Of a stretch of 64,000 bases of DNA, positions 34,607 to 43,305 are shown in pieces; positions within the stretch are counted from its first letter, which is position 1; each line of letters opens with the position of its first letter. The DNA is from Pseudomonas laurylsulfativorans (lineage in GTDB: Bacteria > Pseudomonadota > Gammaproteobacteria > Pseudomonadales > Pseudomonadaceae). The stretch lies in assembly GCF_002906155.1 (NCBI RefSeq), contig NZ_MUJK01000011.1, positions 1 to 64,000 of the forward strand, given 5' to 3'. A program made the translations under genes and the position numbers. The notes below the pieces were generated by a model that was given only the letters and a program-made list of their open reading frames with translations, was not told where the DNA came from and made no database searches.

Positions 34607-37600
34607 GTGTCGATTCATGTCGCATTGCACCACGTCACGCATTACCGCTATGACCGCGCTGTCGAACTCGGCCCGCAGATCGTTCGCCTGCGTCCCGCCG
34701 CCCACAGCCGCACGCGGATTCTATCCTATGCGCTGAAAGTCTCCCCTGAGCAGCACTTCATCAACTGGCAGCAGGACCCTCAGGGAAACTACCTGGCGCG
34801 GCTGGTGTTCCCGGAGAAAACCGAAGAGCTGCGGATCGAGGTCGATCTGCTGGCAGAGATGGCGATCTTCAATCCATTCGATTTCTTCCTAGAGCCCTAC
34901 GCGGAAAAAATCCCCTTCGCCTATGCCGCCGATGAGCGCAAGGAGTTGGCGCCGTACCTGGAAACGTTGCCGCTGACGCCGAAGTTCAAGGCCTATCTGG
35001 ACGGCATCGACCGCACACCGTTGCCGGCCGTGGACTTTCTCGTCGCGCTCAACCAGCGTCTGAGCGAAGACATCGACTACCTGATCCGCATGGAGCCCGG
35101 GGTACAAACGCCTGAACACACCCTCGATCAGGCCTCCGGTTCGTGCCGCGATTCCGCGTGGTTGCTGGTGCAACTGCTGCGCAACCTGGGGCTGGCGGCA
35201 CGTTTCGTGTCGGGCTACTTGATCCAGCTGACCGCCGACGTCAAAAGTCTCGACGGTCCATCCGGTACCGACGTGGATTTCACCGACCTGCACGCCTGGT
35301 GCGAGGTGTACTTGCCTGGGGCCGGCTGGATCGGACTGGATGCGACTTCCGGGCTGTTTGCCGGTGAAGGACATATTCCGTTGGCCTGTAGTCCCGATCC
35401 ATCTTCCGCGGCGCCGATCAGTGGCCTGGTGGAACCCTGCGAGTGCGAATTCAGCCACGAAATGTCCGTGGAGCGGATTTGGGAAGCTCCGCGGGTCACC
35501 AAGCCCTACACCGACGACCAGTGGCTGGCGATCCAGGCCCTGGGCCGTCAGATCGATGCCGACCTGCTCGAAGGCGATGTGCGCCTGACCATGGGCGGTG
35601 AGCCGACCTTCGTGTCCATCGATGATCCGGACGGCGCCGAGTGGAATACCGCTGCGCTGGGGCCGGATAAACGACGCTTGTCCGCCGAACTGTTCCAGCG
35701 CATGCGTAAACACTATGCGCCCCAGGGGCTGGTGCATTTCGGGCAGGGCAAGTGGTATCCCGGCGAGCAACTGCCGCGCTGGTCGCTCAATTGCTACTGG
35801 CGCCGTGACGGCGTGCCGGTCTGGCACAACAGCGCGTTGATCGCCGACGAGCAGGAAGATTACGGCGCGGATGGCGCACTGGCCGGGCGTTTTCTCGCGA
35901 GTGTCGCCGAGCGTTTGAAGATTCCGACACGCTTTGTGTTTGCGGCCTACGAAGACAATTTCTATTACCTCTGGCGCGAAGGGATGTTGCCGCAGAACGT
36001 CAGCGCCGAAGACTCGCGTCTGGAAGAACCGCTGGAGCGTGTGCGTCTGCGCAAAGTGTTTAGCCAAGGCTTGGATAAGGTGATTGGCCAGGTCCTGCCA
36101 CTGGCGCGCACTGCCAAGGGCGATCAATGGCAGAGCGGCCGCTGGTACCTGCGTGACGAGCATTGCCGATTGGTGCCGGGAGATTCGCCGCTGGGCTATC
36201 GCTTGCCGCTGGGCTCGCAACCGTGGGTGAAAGCGGCGGAGTATCCGTTCATTCATCCGCAAGACCCGAATCAAGACTTCCTGCCGCTGCCCGACACTGC
36301 GCAGCTGCAAAGCCAAACCGAGGCTGCCCAGGTGCAAGACCGCGCCCCGAAGCTCGGCGAATCCGCCGACTGGCTGACCCGCACCGCCTTCTGCGCTGAA
36401 GCGCGGGAAGGCCGGCTGTACCTGTTCATGCCGCCGCTGGAGCGGGTCGAGGATTACCTCGAACTGGTCGCTGCCATCGAAGCCACCGCCGAAGAACTGC
36501 TGTGCCCGGTGTTGCTGGAGGGCTACGAACCGCCGAGTGATCCACGCTTGAGCAATTTCCGCATCACCCCCGATCCCGGGGTGATCGAGGTCAACGTGCA
36601 GCCTTCCGCGACCTGGGATGAATTGGTCGAGCGCACCGAATTCCTCTACGAGGAAGCTCGCCAGACCCGGCTGACCACCGAGAAATTCATGATCGACGGC
36701 CGGCATACCGGTACGGGCGGTGGTAATCATTTCGTGCTGGGCGGCGCGACACCGGGGGACTCGCCGTTTCTGCGTCGTCCGGACCTGCTGCGCAGCCTGA
36801 TCAGCTACTGGCACAACCATCCGTCGTTGTCCTACCTGTTTTCCGGATTGTTCATCGGCCCGACATCCCAGGCGCCGCGGGTCGACGAGGCGCGCAACGA
36901 TGCCTTGTATGAACTGGAAATTGCCTTCGCGCAGATGCCTGAAGCGGGGGAGGAATGTCCGCCATGGTTAGTGGATCGTCTGCTGCGCAACCTGCTGATC
37001 GATGTGACCGGCAATACCCATCGCGCCGAGTTCTGTATCGACAAACTCTACTCCCCTGACGGCGCCACCGGGCGCCTCGGATTGCTGGAGCTGCGGGCGT
37101 TCGAGATGCCTCCCCATGCGCGCATGAGCCTGGCGCAACAATTGTTGCTGCGGGCGCTGGTTGCGCGGTTCTGGCGCGAGCCCTATGCCCCGCCGAAACT
37201 GGCGCGCTGGGGCACGGAGCTGCACGATCGCTTCCTGCTGCCGCACTTTATCGAGCAAGACTTTGCCGATGTCATCGTCGACCTCAACGCCGCCGGTTAT
37301 CCGGTGCGGGCCGAATGGTTCGCCGCGCATCTGGAGTTTCGTTTTCCCAAGGTTGGCGATTACGCCGTCAGTGGTATTGCGCTGGAGCTGCGCCAGGCGC
37401 TCGAACCCTGGCACGTGCTGGGTGAAGAGGGTGCCATGGGTGGCACGGTGCGTTACGTGGATTCGTCGCTGGAGCGTTTGCAGGTCAAGCTCAACGGCTT
37501 GCCGCCCCAGCGTTATCTGCTGACTTGCAACGGCGTACCGGTGCCATTGCAGCCGACCGGACGTGTAGGCGAATTCGTCGCTGGCGTGCGTTTTCGTGCG

Positions 37601-37882
37601 TGGCAACCGGCCAACTGCCTGCAACCGACCATTCCGGTCCATGCGCCGCTGGTGTTCGACCTGCTCGACACCTGGATGCAGCGTTCGCTGGGTGGTTGCC
37701 AGTACCACGTCGCCCATCCGGGCGGGCGCAATTACGACAGTTTGCCGGTCAATGCCAACGAGGCTGAGAGCCGGCGGATGGCGCGTTTTTTCCGCATCGG
37801 ACATACGCCGGGGAAACTTCCTGTCCCGATTGTGGAAATTAACGATGAGTTGCCGATGACACTCGATTTGCGACGTTTCTAA
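34607..37882 (+). CDS. Transglutaminase-like/putative amidoligase (DUF2126) fusion protein
   Basis: A 1091-residue cytoplasmic protein. The N-terminal part (about 1-290) is a bacterial transglutaminase-type Cys protease fold with its own N-terminal beta domain (SIHVALHHVTHYRYDR) and a visible triad: Cys180 (GSCRDS), His229 (DLHAWCEVY) and Asp245 (GLDATSG). The rest (about 300-1090) is the DUF2126 region that Pfam describes as a putative amidoligase enzyme. It is the first of three close genes (next starts 88 bases on). Together they resemble the predicted peptide-synthesis and processing systems with ATP-grasp and alpha-E proteins. No signal peptide. Substrate unknown. Confidence 0.9.
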   Translation: MSIHVALHHVTHYRYDRAVELGPQIVRLRPAAHSRTRILSYALKVSPEQHFINWQQDPQGNYLARLVFPEKTEELRIEVDLLAEMAIFNPFDFFLEPYAEKIPFAYAADERKELAPYLETLPLTPKFKAYLDGIDRTPLPAVDFLVALNQRLSEDIDYLIRMEPGVQTPEHTLDQASGSCRDSAWLLVQLLRNLGLAARFVSGYLIQLTADVKSLDGPSGTDVDFTDLHAWCEVYLPGAGWIGLDATSGLFAGEGHIPLACSPDPSSAAPISGLVEPCECEFSHEMSVERIWEAPRVTKPYTDDQWLAIQALGRQIDADLLEGDVRLTMGGEPTFVSIDDPDGAEWNTAALGPDKRRLSAELFQRMRKHYAPQGLVHFGQGKWYPGEQLPRWSLNCYWRRDGVPVWHNSALIADEQEDYGADGALAGRFLASVAERLKIPTRFVFAAYEDNFYYLWREGMLPQNVSAEDSRLEEPLERVRLRKVFSQGLDKVIGQVLPLARTAKGDQWQSGRWYLRDEHCRLVPGDSPLGYRLPLGSQPWVKAAEYPFIHPQDPNQDFLPLPDTAQLQSQTEAAQVQDRAPKLGESADWLTRTAFCAEAREGRLYLFMPPLERVEDYLELVAAIEATAEELLCPVLLEGYEPPSDPRLSNFRITPDPGVIEVNVQPSATWDELVERTEFLYEEARQTRLTTEKFMIDGRHTGTGGGNHFVLGGATPGDSPFLRRPDLLRSLISYWHNHPSLSYLFSGLFIGPTSQAPRVDEARNDALYELEIAFAQMPEAGEECPPWLVDRLLRNLLIDVTGNTHRAEFCIDKLYSPDGATGRLGLLELRAFEMPPHARMSLAQQLLLRALVARFWREPYAPPKLARWGTELHDRFLLPHFIEQDFADVIVDLNAAGYPVRAEWFAAHLEFRFPKVGDYAVSGIALELRQALEPWHVLGEEGAMGGTVRYVDSSLERLQVKLNGLPPQRYLLTCNGVPVPLQPTGRVGEFVAGVRFRAWQPANCLQPTIPVHAPLVFDLLDTWMQRSLGGCQYHVAHPGGRNYDSLPVNANEAESRRMARFFRIGHTPGKLPVPIVEINDELPMTLDLRRF

Positions 37883-37970
37883 ACCGTACGCGACGCCCGT
37901 ATTTTTCGTCTATCCGGGCGTCACGAGCCTGCGCTAGTCTGACCGTTCATTGCTGTCTGCCGAGCTTTCC

Positions 37971-40457
37971 ATGCCTGACCTGCTAGACCGCTACCCGCTG
38001 ACGGCGGGCACCTATCACGAACTGCTCGATGACAGTGGCGCCGTGCGCCCGCACTGGCGCCGGCTGTTCGAGCAGTTGCAACGCAGCACACCGGCACAAC
38101 TGGTGCAGCGTCAGGCGCTGTTGACCCGGCAAATCCAGGAAAACGGCGTTACCTACAACGTTTATGCCGACCCCAAGGGCGCGGACCGGCCGTGGGAGCT
38201 TGACCTGCTGCCCCATGTCATCGCGGCTGATGAGTGGCAGCAGTTGTCGGCCGGCATCGCGCAACGGGCGCGCTTGCTCAATGCGGTGCTGGCTGATCTT
38301 TACGGCCCACAACGCCTGATTGCCGAAGGTCTGCTGCCGGCGGAGCTGGTGTTCGGTCACAACAACTTCCTTTGGCCCTGTCAGGGCATCAGCCCGCCTG
38401 ACGGAGCCTTTCTGCACCTGTATGCCGTGGATCTGGCGCGCACACCCGATGGCCGCTGGTGGGTGACGGCGGATCGTACCCAGGCGCCTTCGGGGGCCGG
38501 GTATGCGCTGGAAAACCGCACCATCGTGTCCCGGGCCTTTCCTGAGTTGTACCGCGATCTGAAAGTGCAGCACCTGGCCGGGTTTTTCCGCACCTTGCAG
38601 GAAACCCTGGCTCGTCAGGCCCCGAGCGATGGGGGCGCACCGTTGGTGGTGCTGCTGACGCCGGGGCGTTTCAACGAAAGCTATTTCGAACATCTGTATC
38701 TGGCTCGCCAGCTCGGGTATCCGCTGGTGGAGGGTGGCGACCTGACGGTGCGCGACGCCACGGTCTACCTCAAGACCCTGAGTGGTCTGCGTCGTGTGCA
38801 CGCGATCATGCGTCGGCTCGATGACGATTTCTGCGACCCGCTGGAGCTGCGTACCGACTCAGCCCTCGGCGTGCCGGGCCTTCTGGAAGCCGTGCGCCAG
38901 GGGCGGGTGCTGGTGGCCAATGCGCTGGGCAGCGGTGTGTTGGAGTCGCCGGGGTTGTTGGGTTTCCTGCCGAAGATCAATCAATTCCTGTTCGGCGAAG
39001 AACTGATCCTGCCATCCATCGCCACCTGGTGGTGCGGTGAAACGCCGGTCTTGGCCCAGGCCCTGGAAAAACTGCCGGAGCTGTTGATCAAACCGGCGTT
39101 TCCGTCCCAGAGCTTTGCGCCGGTATTTGGCCGTGATTTGAGTGATAAGCAGCGCCAGGAGCTCGCCGAGCGCATGCAGGCACGGCCATACGCTTATGTG
39201 GCGCAAGAACTCGCGCAATTGTCCCAGGCGCCGATCTGGCAAGCCGAAGACGGTCAACTGCAGCCCCGAGCTATCGGTATGCGTGTGTATGCGGTGGCCA
39301 GTCGCGAGGGTTATCGGGTACTGCCCGGTGGCTTGACCCGGGTCGCCGCGCAAGCCGATGCCGAAGTAGTGTCGATGCAGCGCGGCGGCGCCAGCAAGGA
39401 CACCTGGGTGCTGGGCGATCGTGCGCCCAGCGGCGAACAATGGAAGGCCCAGCGCAACATCGGTGTGCATGATCTGGTGCGGCGCGATCCTTACCTGCCG
39501 TCGCGGGTGGTGGAAAACCTGTTCTGGTTTGGCCGTTACTGCGAACGTTGCGATGACAGTGCCCGTTTGCTGCGCATCATGCTGGCGCGCTATGTCGACG
39601 GCGACGACCCGCAAGCCCTGCAGGCCGCGGTCGATCTTGGCGAACGGCTAATGCTGCTGCCCGATGAGGGCGAGTTGCCGGAGCGCCTGTTGGCGGCGTT
39701 GCTCGGCGATGACTGGCCGTTCAGCCTGCGCTCCAACCTGCAACGCTTGCAGTGGGCTGCTTCACAGGTGCGCGGCAAGCTCTCGCGGGAAAACTGGCAG
39801 GCGCTGGTGGAGTTGCAGCGCGAAGCCATGGAGCTGGAAACCGAAGAACCGGATTTCGGCGAGTTGCTGGATTTTCTCAACCGTCTGGTGATGTCCCTGG
39901 CGGCGTTGTCCGGCTTTGCCCTGGACGACATGACCCGGGACGAAGGCTGGCGTTTCCTGATGATTGGCCGGCGGATCGAGCGTCTGCAATTTCTCAGTGG
40001 CAGCCTGGCGGCGTTCTTGCGGGGCGCCGGGGCTTTCGATCAGGCCGGGCTGGAATGGTTGCTGGAACTGGGTAACAGCAGTATTACCTATCGTTCCCGC
40101 TACCTGGCGGTGGCGCAGTTGATCCCGGTACTCGACCTGCTGTTGCTCGACGAGCAGAACCCTCACGCCGTGTTGTTTCAGTTGAAACTGGTGACCCGCA
40201 CCCTCAAACGCCTCAACGATGACTTTGGCGTGCCGCGCGAAGCAGCGCTGCCGCAATTGGTGGAGCGCCTGGCGCGATTCGATCTGGGTTGCCTGGAAAA
40301 CCCGCTGTTCGGTGACGCCAGTGTGCGCGCCGCCATCGAGGGGCTGGCCGCGCTGCTGCAAGAGATCGCCGACGCCAGCGGCCAAGTTTCCGATCGCCTG
40401 GCGCTGCGGCATTTCGCCCATGTCGATGATGTCAGCCAGCGCACGGTGTCCGTCTGA
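37971..40457 (+). CDS. Circularly permuted ATP-grasp/alpha-E domain protein
   Basis: An 828-residue fusion. The N-terminal half (about 1-480) is the circularly permuted ATP-grasp type 2 domain (GHNNFLWPCQG, LLTPGRFNESYFEHLYLARQ, KINQFLFGEELILPS), expected to form amide bonds with ATP. The C-terminal half (about 500-800) is the helical alpha-E domain (PSRVVENLFWFGRYCERCDD, ELGNSSITYRSRYL). The start is ATG 37971 rather than a frame 21 bases upstream. Its stop overlaps the next transglutaminase gene (TGATG-type overlap), so the pair is co-translated. Confidence 0.92.
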   Translation: MPDLLDRYPLTAGTYHELLDDSGAVRPHWRRLFEQLQRSTPAQLVQRQALLTRQIQENGVTYNVYADPKGADRPWELDLLPHVIAADEWQQLSAGIAQRARLLNAVLADLYGPQRLIAEGLLPAELVFGHNNFLWPCQGISPPDGAFLHLYAVDLARTPDGRWWVTADRTQAPSGAGYALENRTIVSRAFPELYRDLKVQHLAGFFRTLQETLARQAPSDGGAPLVVLLTPGRFNESYFEHLYLARQLGYPLVEGGDLTVRDATVYLKTLSGLRRVHAIMRRLDDDFCDPLELRTDSALGVPGLLEAVRQGRVLVANALGSGVLESPGLLGFLPKINQFLFGEELILPSIATWWCGETPVLAQALEKLPELLIKPAFPSQSFAPVFGRDLSDKQRQELAERMQARPYAYVAQELAQLSQAPIWQAEDGQLQPRAIGMRVYAVASREGYRVLPGGLTRVAAQADAEVVSMQRGGASKDTWVLGDRAPSGEQWKAQRNIGVHDLVRRDPYLPSRVVENLFWFGRYCERCDDSARLLRIMLARYVDGDDPQALQAAVDLGERLMLLPDEGELPERLLAALLGDDWPFSLRSNLQRLQWAASQVRGKLSRENWQALVELQREAMELETEEPDFGELLDFLNRLVMSLAALSGFALDDMTRDEGWRFLMIGRRIERLQFLSGSLAAFLRGAGAFDQAGLEWLLELGNSSITYRSRYLAVAQLIPVLDLLLLDEQNPHAVLFQLKLVTRTLKRLNDDFGVPREAALPQLVERLARFDLGCLENPLFGDASVRAAIEGLAALLQEIADASGQVSDRLALRHFAHVDDVSQRTVSV

Positions 40458-41347
40458 TGAGCGCCCACTACCAGATTTTTCACGACACCCATTATCACTA
40501 CGACAGCCCGGTGTCCCTGGCCCAGCAACTGGCGCATTTGTGGCCACGGCCTTGTGCCTGGCAGCGCTGTACCGACCAGCAATTGCTGATCAGCCCGCAG
40601 CCGAACTCGCGTCGCGATGAACTGGATGTGTTCGGCAATCCGCTGACCCGGCTGGCGTTCGAGCGTCCCCACGATGAATTGTTGGTCAACGCCAGCCTGA
40701 CCATTGAAGTGCTGCCCCGACCTTCATTGGACTTCAGTCTGTCGCCAGCGTGGGAAGAGACCCGTAGCGCGCTGACCTACAGCAGCCAACCGCTGACGCC
40801 CGAGCTGCTAGAAGCCTGCCGATACCGCTTTGAATCGCCGTATGTGCATTTGAAGAGAAACTTCGTCGAGTTTTCGCAAAGCTGTTTTCCGCCCGGCCGA
40901 CCGTTGTTGCTCGGCGTGCAGGCGCTGATGGAGAAAATCTTCAGCGAGTTCACCTTCGATGCCGAAGCGACCCAGGTGGCGACGCCGCTGGTGGAGGTGC
41001 TGGAGCGCCGACGCGGGGTCTGCCAGGACTTTGCTCACCTGATGCTCGCTTGCGTGCGTTCCAGAGGGTTGGCGGCGCGGTATATCAGCGGTTACTTGTT
41101 GACCCAGCCACCACCGGGGCAGCCACGGCTGATCGGCGCTGATGCGTCCCACGCCTGGGTCTCGGTATTTTGCCCGGTGCTGGGGTGGGTGGATTTCGAT
41201 CCGACCAACAATGTGCAACCGGCGCTGGAGCACATCACCCTGGCCTGGGGCCGGGACTTTTCGGATGTGTCGCCGTTGCGGGGGGTGATTCTGGGAGGGG
41301 GTAATCATGACCCGGAAGTTCGGGTAACGGTGATGCCACTGGATTAA
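40457..41347 (+). CDS. Transglutaminase-like family protein
   Basis: A 296-residue cytoplasmic protein with an N-terminal beta domain (HYQIFHDTHYHYDSPVSLAQ) and a transglutaminase core. The triad is visible: Cys189 (RRGVCQDFAH), His232 (ASHAWVSVF) and Asp248 (VDFDPTNN). Such enzymes more often cleave or rearrange isopeptide bonds than cross-link. Translationally coupled to the ATP-grasp/alpha-E gene, last gene of the cluster. Confidence 0.93.
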   Translation: MSAHYQIFHDTHYHYDSPVSLAQQLAHLWPRPCAWQRCTDQQLLISPQPNSRRDELDVFGNPLTRLAFERPHDELLVNASLTIEVLPRPSLDFSLSPAWEETRSALTYSSQPLTPELLEACRYRFESPYVHLKRNFVEFSQSCFPPGRPLLLGVQALMEKIFSEFTFDAEATQVATPLVEVLERRRGVCQDFAHLMLACVRSRGLAARYISGYLLTQPPPGQPRLIGADASHAWVSVFCPVLGWVDFDPTNNVQPALEHITLAWGRDFSDVSPLRGVILGGGNHDPEVRVTVMPLD

Positions 41348-41357
41348 CTAAAATCAA

Positions 41358-41458
41358 CTGTAGGAGCGAGCTTGCTCGCGATGGACGTCAACGATGACGC
41401 GTTCTGTCTGGAAAAACGCGCTGTCTTCGATACCTTCGCGAGCAAGCTCGCTCCTACA
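41358..41458. repeat. REPIN, GCGAGCTTGCTCGC subtype
   Basis: Inverted arms ctgtaggagcgagcttgctc and its complement ending gctcctaca, between the transglutaminase gene and a convergent small gene. Confidence 0.9.
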
Positions 41459-41507
41459 CGGGACACAGATCCGGTGGGACTGATCAGATCAACCGGCCCG
41501 GAGGTTC

Positions 41508-41687
41508 TCAGGCGTCGGGCGCCGGGTCTTTCGGTGCATCAACATCATCTTCTGCCGCCACTTCACCCTCAGGGTTCAGTGCCGATTCTTCAGCTGTAGC
41601 TTTCTTGCGCTGAAGCTTTTCCTCTTTCTTCTGCTCCTTGGCCAAGTCTCTCTGACGTTTGGCGAAGGAATAATTAGGTTTAGCCAT
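41508..41687 (-). CDS. Small charged hypothetical protein
   Basis: A 59-residue protein: a basic first half (MAKPNYSFAKRQRDLAKEQK then KKEEKLQRKK) and an acidic second half ending DAPKDPAPDA. It is very hydrophilic with coiled-coil character. AAGAGG lies upstream of the ATG at 41687; the longer frame to 41780 overlaps the LOG gene end and lacks a site. Proteins of this type are common next to LOG genes in Pseudomonas. I do not know a function. Confidence 0.75.
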   Translation of the reverse strand: MAKPNYSFAKRQRDLAKEQKKEEKLQRKKATAEESALNPEGEVAAEDDVDAPKDPAPDA

Positions 41688-41755
41688 GGGCGATCCTCTT
41701 GGGTCGAAGGTGAGGTTGAGCGGCGCATATTCTGCCCTGTATCGGTGCCGAGCCG

Positions 41756-42343
41756 TTAGCTGGGTTTTTGCTCGGCCCATTTTGGCGCTACGGACGGTTG
41801 CCAGGCATCCAGTGCATCGAGCAGGGTTTGCGGTGATTCGCTCACTTGCAGCATGTCACGGTGCTGCCCGCGAACGAAGCCTTCGCCGACGATGTGATCG
41901 AGAAAAGACGTCAATTTGCTGTAGAAACCGTTCACTTCCAGCAAACCCAGCGGTTTGCCGTGGTAGCCGAGCTGGCCCCAGGTCCAGACTTCGAACAGTT
42001 CTTCCAGGGTGCCAAGGCCGCCGGGCAGCGCGATAAAGGCATCGCTAAGCTCAGCCATTCGGGCCTTGCGCGCGTGCATGCCATCGACGACTTCCAGGCG
42101 AGTCAGGCCGCTGTGGCCGATTTCCTTGTCCTTGAGGCTTTGCGGGATGATGCCGATCACTTCACCGCCGGCCGCCAGGGCTGCGTCGGCGACGATTCCC
42201 ATCAGGCCCACGGCGCCGCCGCCATAAACGAGGGTCAGCTTGCGCTCGGCCAGAGCCCGGCCAAGGGTCACGGCGGCTTCGCGGTAAGCCGGGTTGGTGC
42301 CGGTGCTGGCGCCACAAAATACACAAACAGATGCTAAAGACAT
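41756..42343 (-). CDS. LOG-family protein (cytokinin riboside 5'-monophosphate phosphoribohydrolase type)
   Basis: A 195-residue Rossmann-fold protein. The family motif PGGLGTLEELFEVWTWGQLG (about 107-126) carries the PGGxGTxxE active-site signature, and FCGASTGTNPAYREAA starts the fold. LOG enzymes release a free base from nucleoside monophosphates; in bacteria without cytokinin signalling the natural substrate is uncertain. Divergent from azu, with a small frame between. Confidence 0.93.
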   Translation of the reverse strand: MSLASVCVFCGASTGTNPAYREAAVTLGRALAERKLTLVYGGGAVGLMGIVADAALAAGGEVIGIIPQSLKDKEIGHSGLTRLEVVDGMHARKARMAELSDAFIALPGGLGTLEELFEVWTWGQLGYHGKPLGLLEVNGFYSKLTSFLDHIVGEGFVRGQHRDMLQVSESPQTLLDALDAWQPSVAPKWAEQKPS

Positions 42344-42403
42344 GCCTTGCTCCTTGGTCGATCAGGGCCACAGAGTAAAGGCAGGCGCACCGTACTCCAA
42401 GGG

Positions 42404-42493
42404 CTAGACTTGGTGTTCCTGGGTTTCGTAAGTACCGCTGGCGCCGCAAGCGTAGGCGGCCAGCAAACTGCACAACAGACTGTTGATCGACAT
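42404..42493 (-). CDS. Possible 29-residue small protein
   Basis: An ATG-TAG frame upstream of the LOG gene on the same strand, starting MSINSLLCSLLAAYACGASG and ending in a polar tail. It has a GGAA ribosome-like site 9-11 bases before the ATG, a hydrophobic segment of about 12 residues and two Cys. It is too short to be sure; it could be a leader peptide or a small membrane or lipid-linked protein. Confidence 0.35.
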   Translation of the reverse strand: MSINSLLCSLLAAYACGASGTYETQEHQV

Positions 42494-42602
42494 GACAGAT
42501 GTTCCATTTGAAGGGGGGACGGCCTGATGATAGGCCCGGACCAGACCCTTGGCCGGTAGATAGTTTGCATCGGGTTCATAGCCCGAAAGTTGTATACAAT
42601 TT

Positions 42603-42616
42603 TTGATTCAAGTCAT
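42603..42616 (+). promoter_or_regulatory. ANR/FNR-type box upstream of azu
   Basis: TTGATTCAAGTCAT matches the TTGAT-N4-ATCAA consensus well in the left half and partly in the right. It lies 73 bases before the azurin start. Azurin genes of pseudomonads are known to respond to ANR under low oxygen. Confidence 0.5.
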
Positions 42617-42688
42617 ATGAACTTGCGAAGTTTTCAGGCAGTCTTCTGTTCATTCGCGATTTCGTTAACCCTGCCTTGGAGATTCACC

Positions 42689-43135
42689 ATGTTTGCCAAA
42701 CTCGCTGCGGTATCCCTGTTGACACTGGCCAGCAGCCAACTGATGGCTGCCGAGTGCAAGACCACCATTGACTCCACCGATCAAATGGCCTTCAGCACCA
42801 AGGCCATTGAGATCGACAAGAGCTGCAAGACCTTCACCGTCGAGCTGACCCACTCCGGCAGCCTGCCGAAAAACGTCATGGGCCATAACTTTGTGCTGAG
42901 CAAAGAAGCCGACATGCAGCCGATCGCCACCGACGGCCTGAGCGCCGGCATCGACAAGAACTACCTGAAGGAAGGCGACGCCCGTGTGATCGCCCACACC
43001 AAGATCATCGGCGCCAAGGAAACCGACTCGGTGACCTTCGATGTGTCCAAGCTGGATGCGGCTGAAAAATACGGCTTCTTCTGTTCGTTCCCGGGCCACA
43101 TCTCGATGATGAAAGGCACCGTGACCCTGAAGTAA
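42689..43135 (+). CDS. azu: Azurin
   Basis: A 148-residue periplasmic blue copper protein that carries electrons in denitrification and oxidative-stress responses. Residues 1-20 form a signal peptide ending QLMA, leaving the typical 128-residue mature form starting AECKTTIDSTDQMAFSTK. The copper ligands appear as MGHNF (His46 in mature numbering) and CSFPGHISMM (Cys112, His117, Met121). The start is ATG 42689 with TTGGAGA upstream. Confidence 0.98.
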   Translation: MFAKLAAVSLLTLASSQLMAAECKTTIDSTDQMAFSTKAIEIDKSCKTFTVELTHSGSLPKNVMGHNFVLSKEADMQPIATDGLSAGIDKNYLKEGDARVIAHTKIIGAKETDSVTFDVSKLDAAEKYGFFCSFPGHISMMKGTVTLK

Positions 43136-43157
43136 GCAGGTTCACCGCGTCATCGTT

Positions 43158-43220
43158 CTTCGCGAGCAGGCTCGCTCCCACAATTAGACCGCGATCAAAT
43201 GTGGGAGCCCGCTCGCGAAG
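43158..43220. repeat. Two REP halves in outward order
   Basis: Right-type arm (cttcgcgagcaggctcgctc) followed by left-type arm (tgtgggagcccgctcgcgaa), downstream of azu. Confidence 0.75.
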
Positions 43221-43257
43221 GGGTCATCTGCATCAATGAATCTAACGGCCAAAGAAA

Positions 43258-43292
43258 AACCCGCTGAGGTTCGCTCCTCAGCGGGCTTTTTC
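43258..43292. terminator. Bidirectional terminator between azu and nadE
   Basis: CCCGCTGAGG (43260-43269) and CCTCAGCGGG (43276-43285) form a 10-bp stem with A-run before and T-run after, so it can serve both convergent genes. Confidence 0.92.
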
Positions 43293-43305
43293 ATTCACTC
43301 ACGCC

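Noticed and set aside
34889..36820. 643-codon minus-strand open frame opposite the amidoligase gene
   Set aside because: Antisense shadow of the 1091-residue gene; no motif and no ribosome site of note.
42334..42579. 81-codon minus-strand frame between the LOG gene and azu
   Set aside because: Low-complexity composition and no ribosome site; the 29-codon frame at 42404 is a better candidate in this gap.
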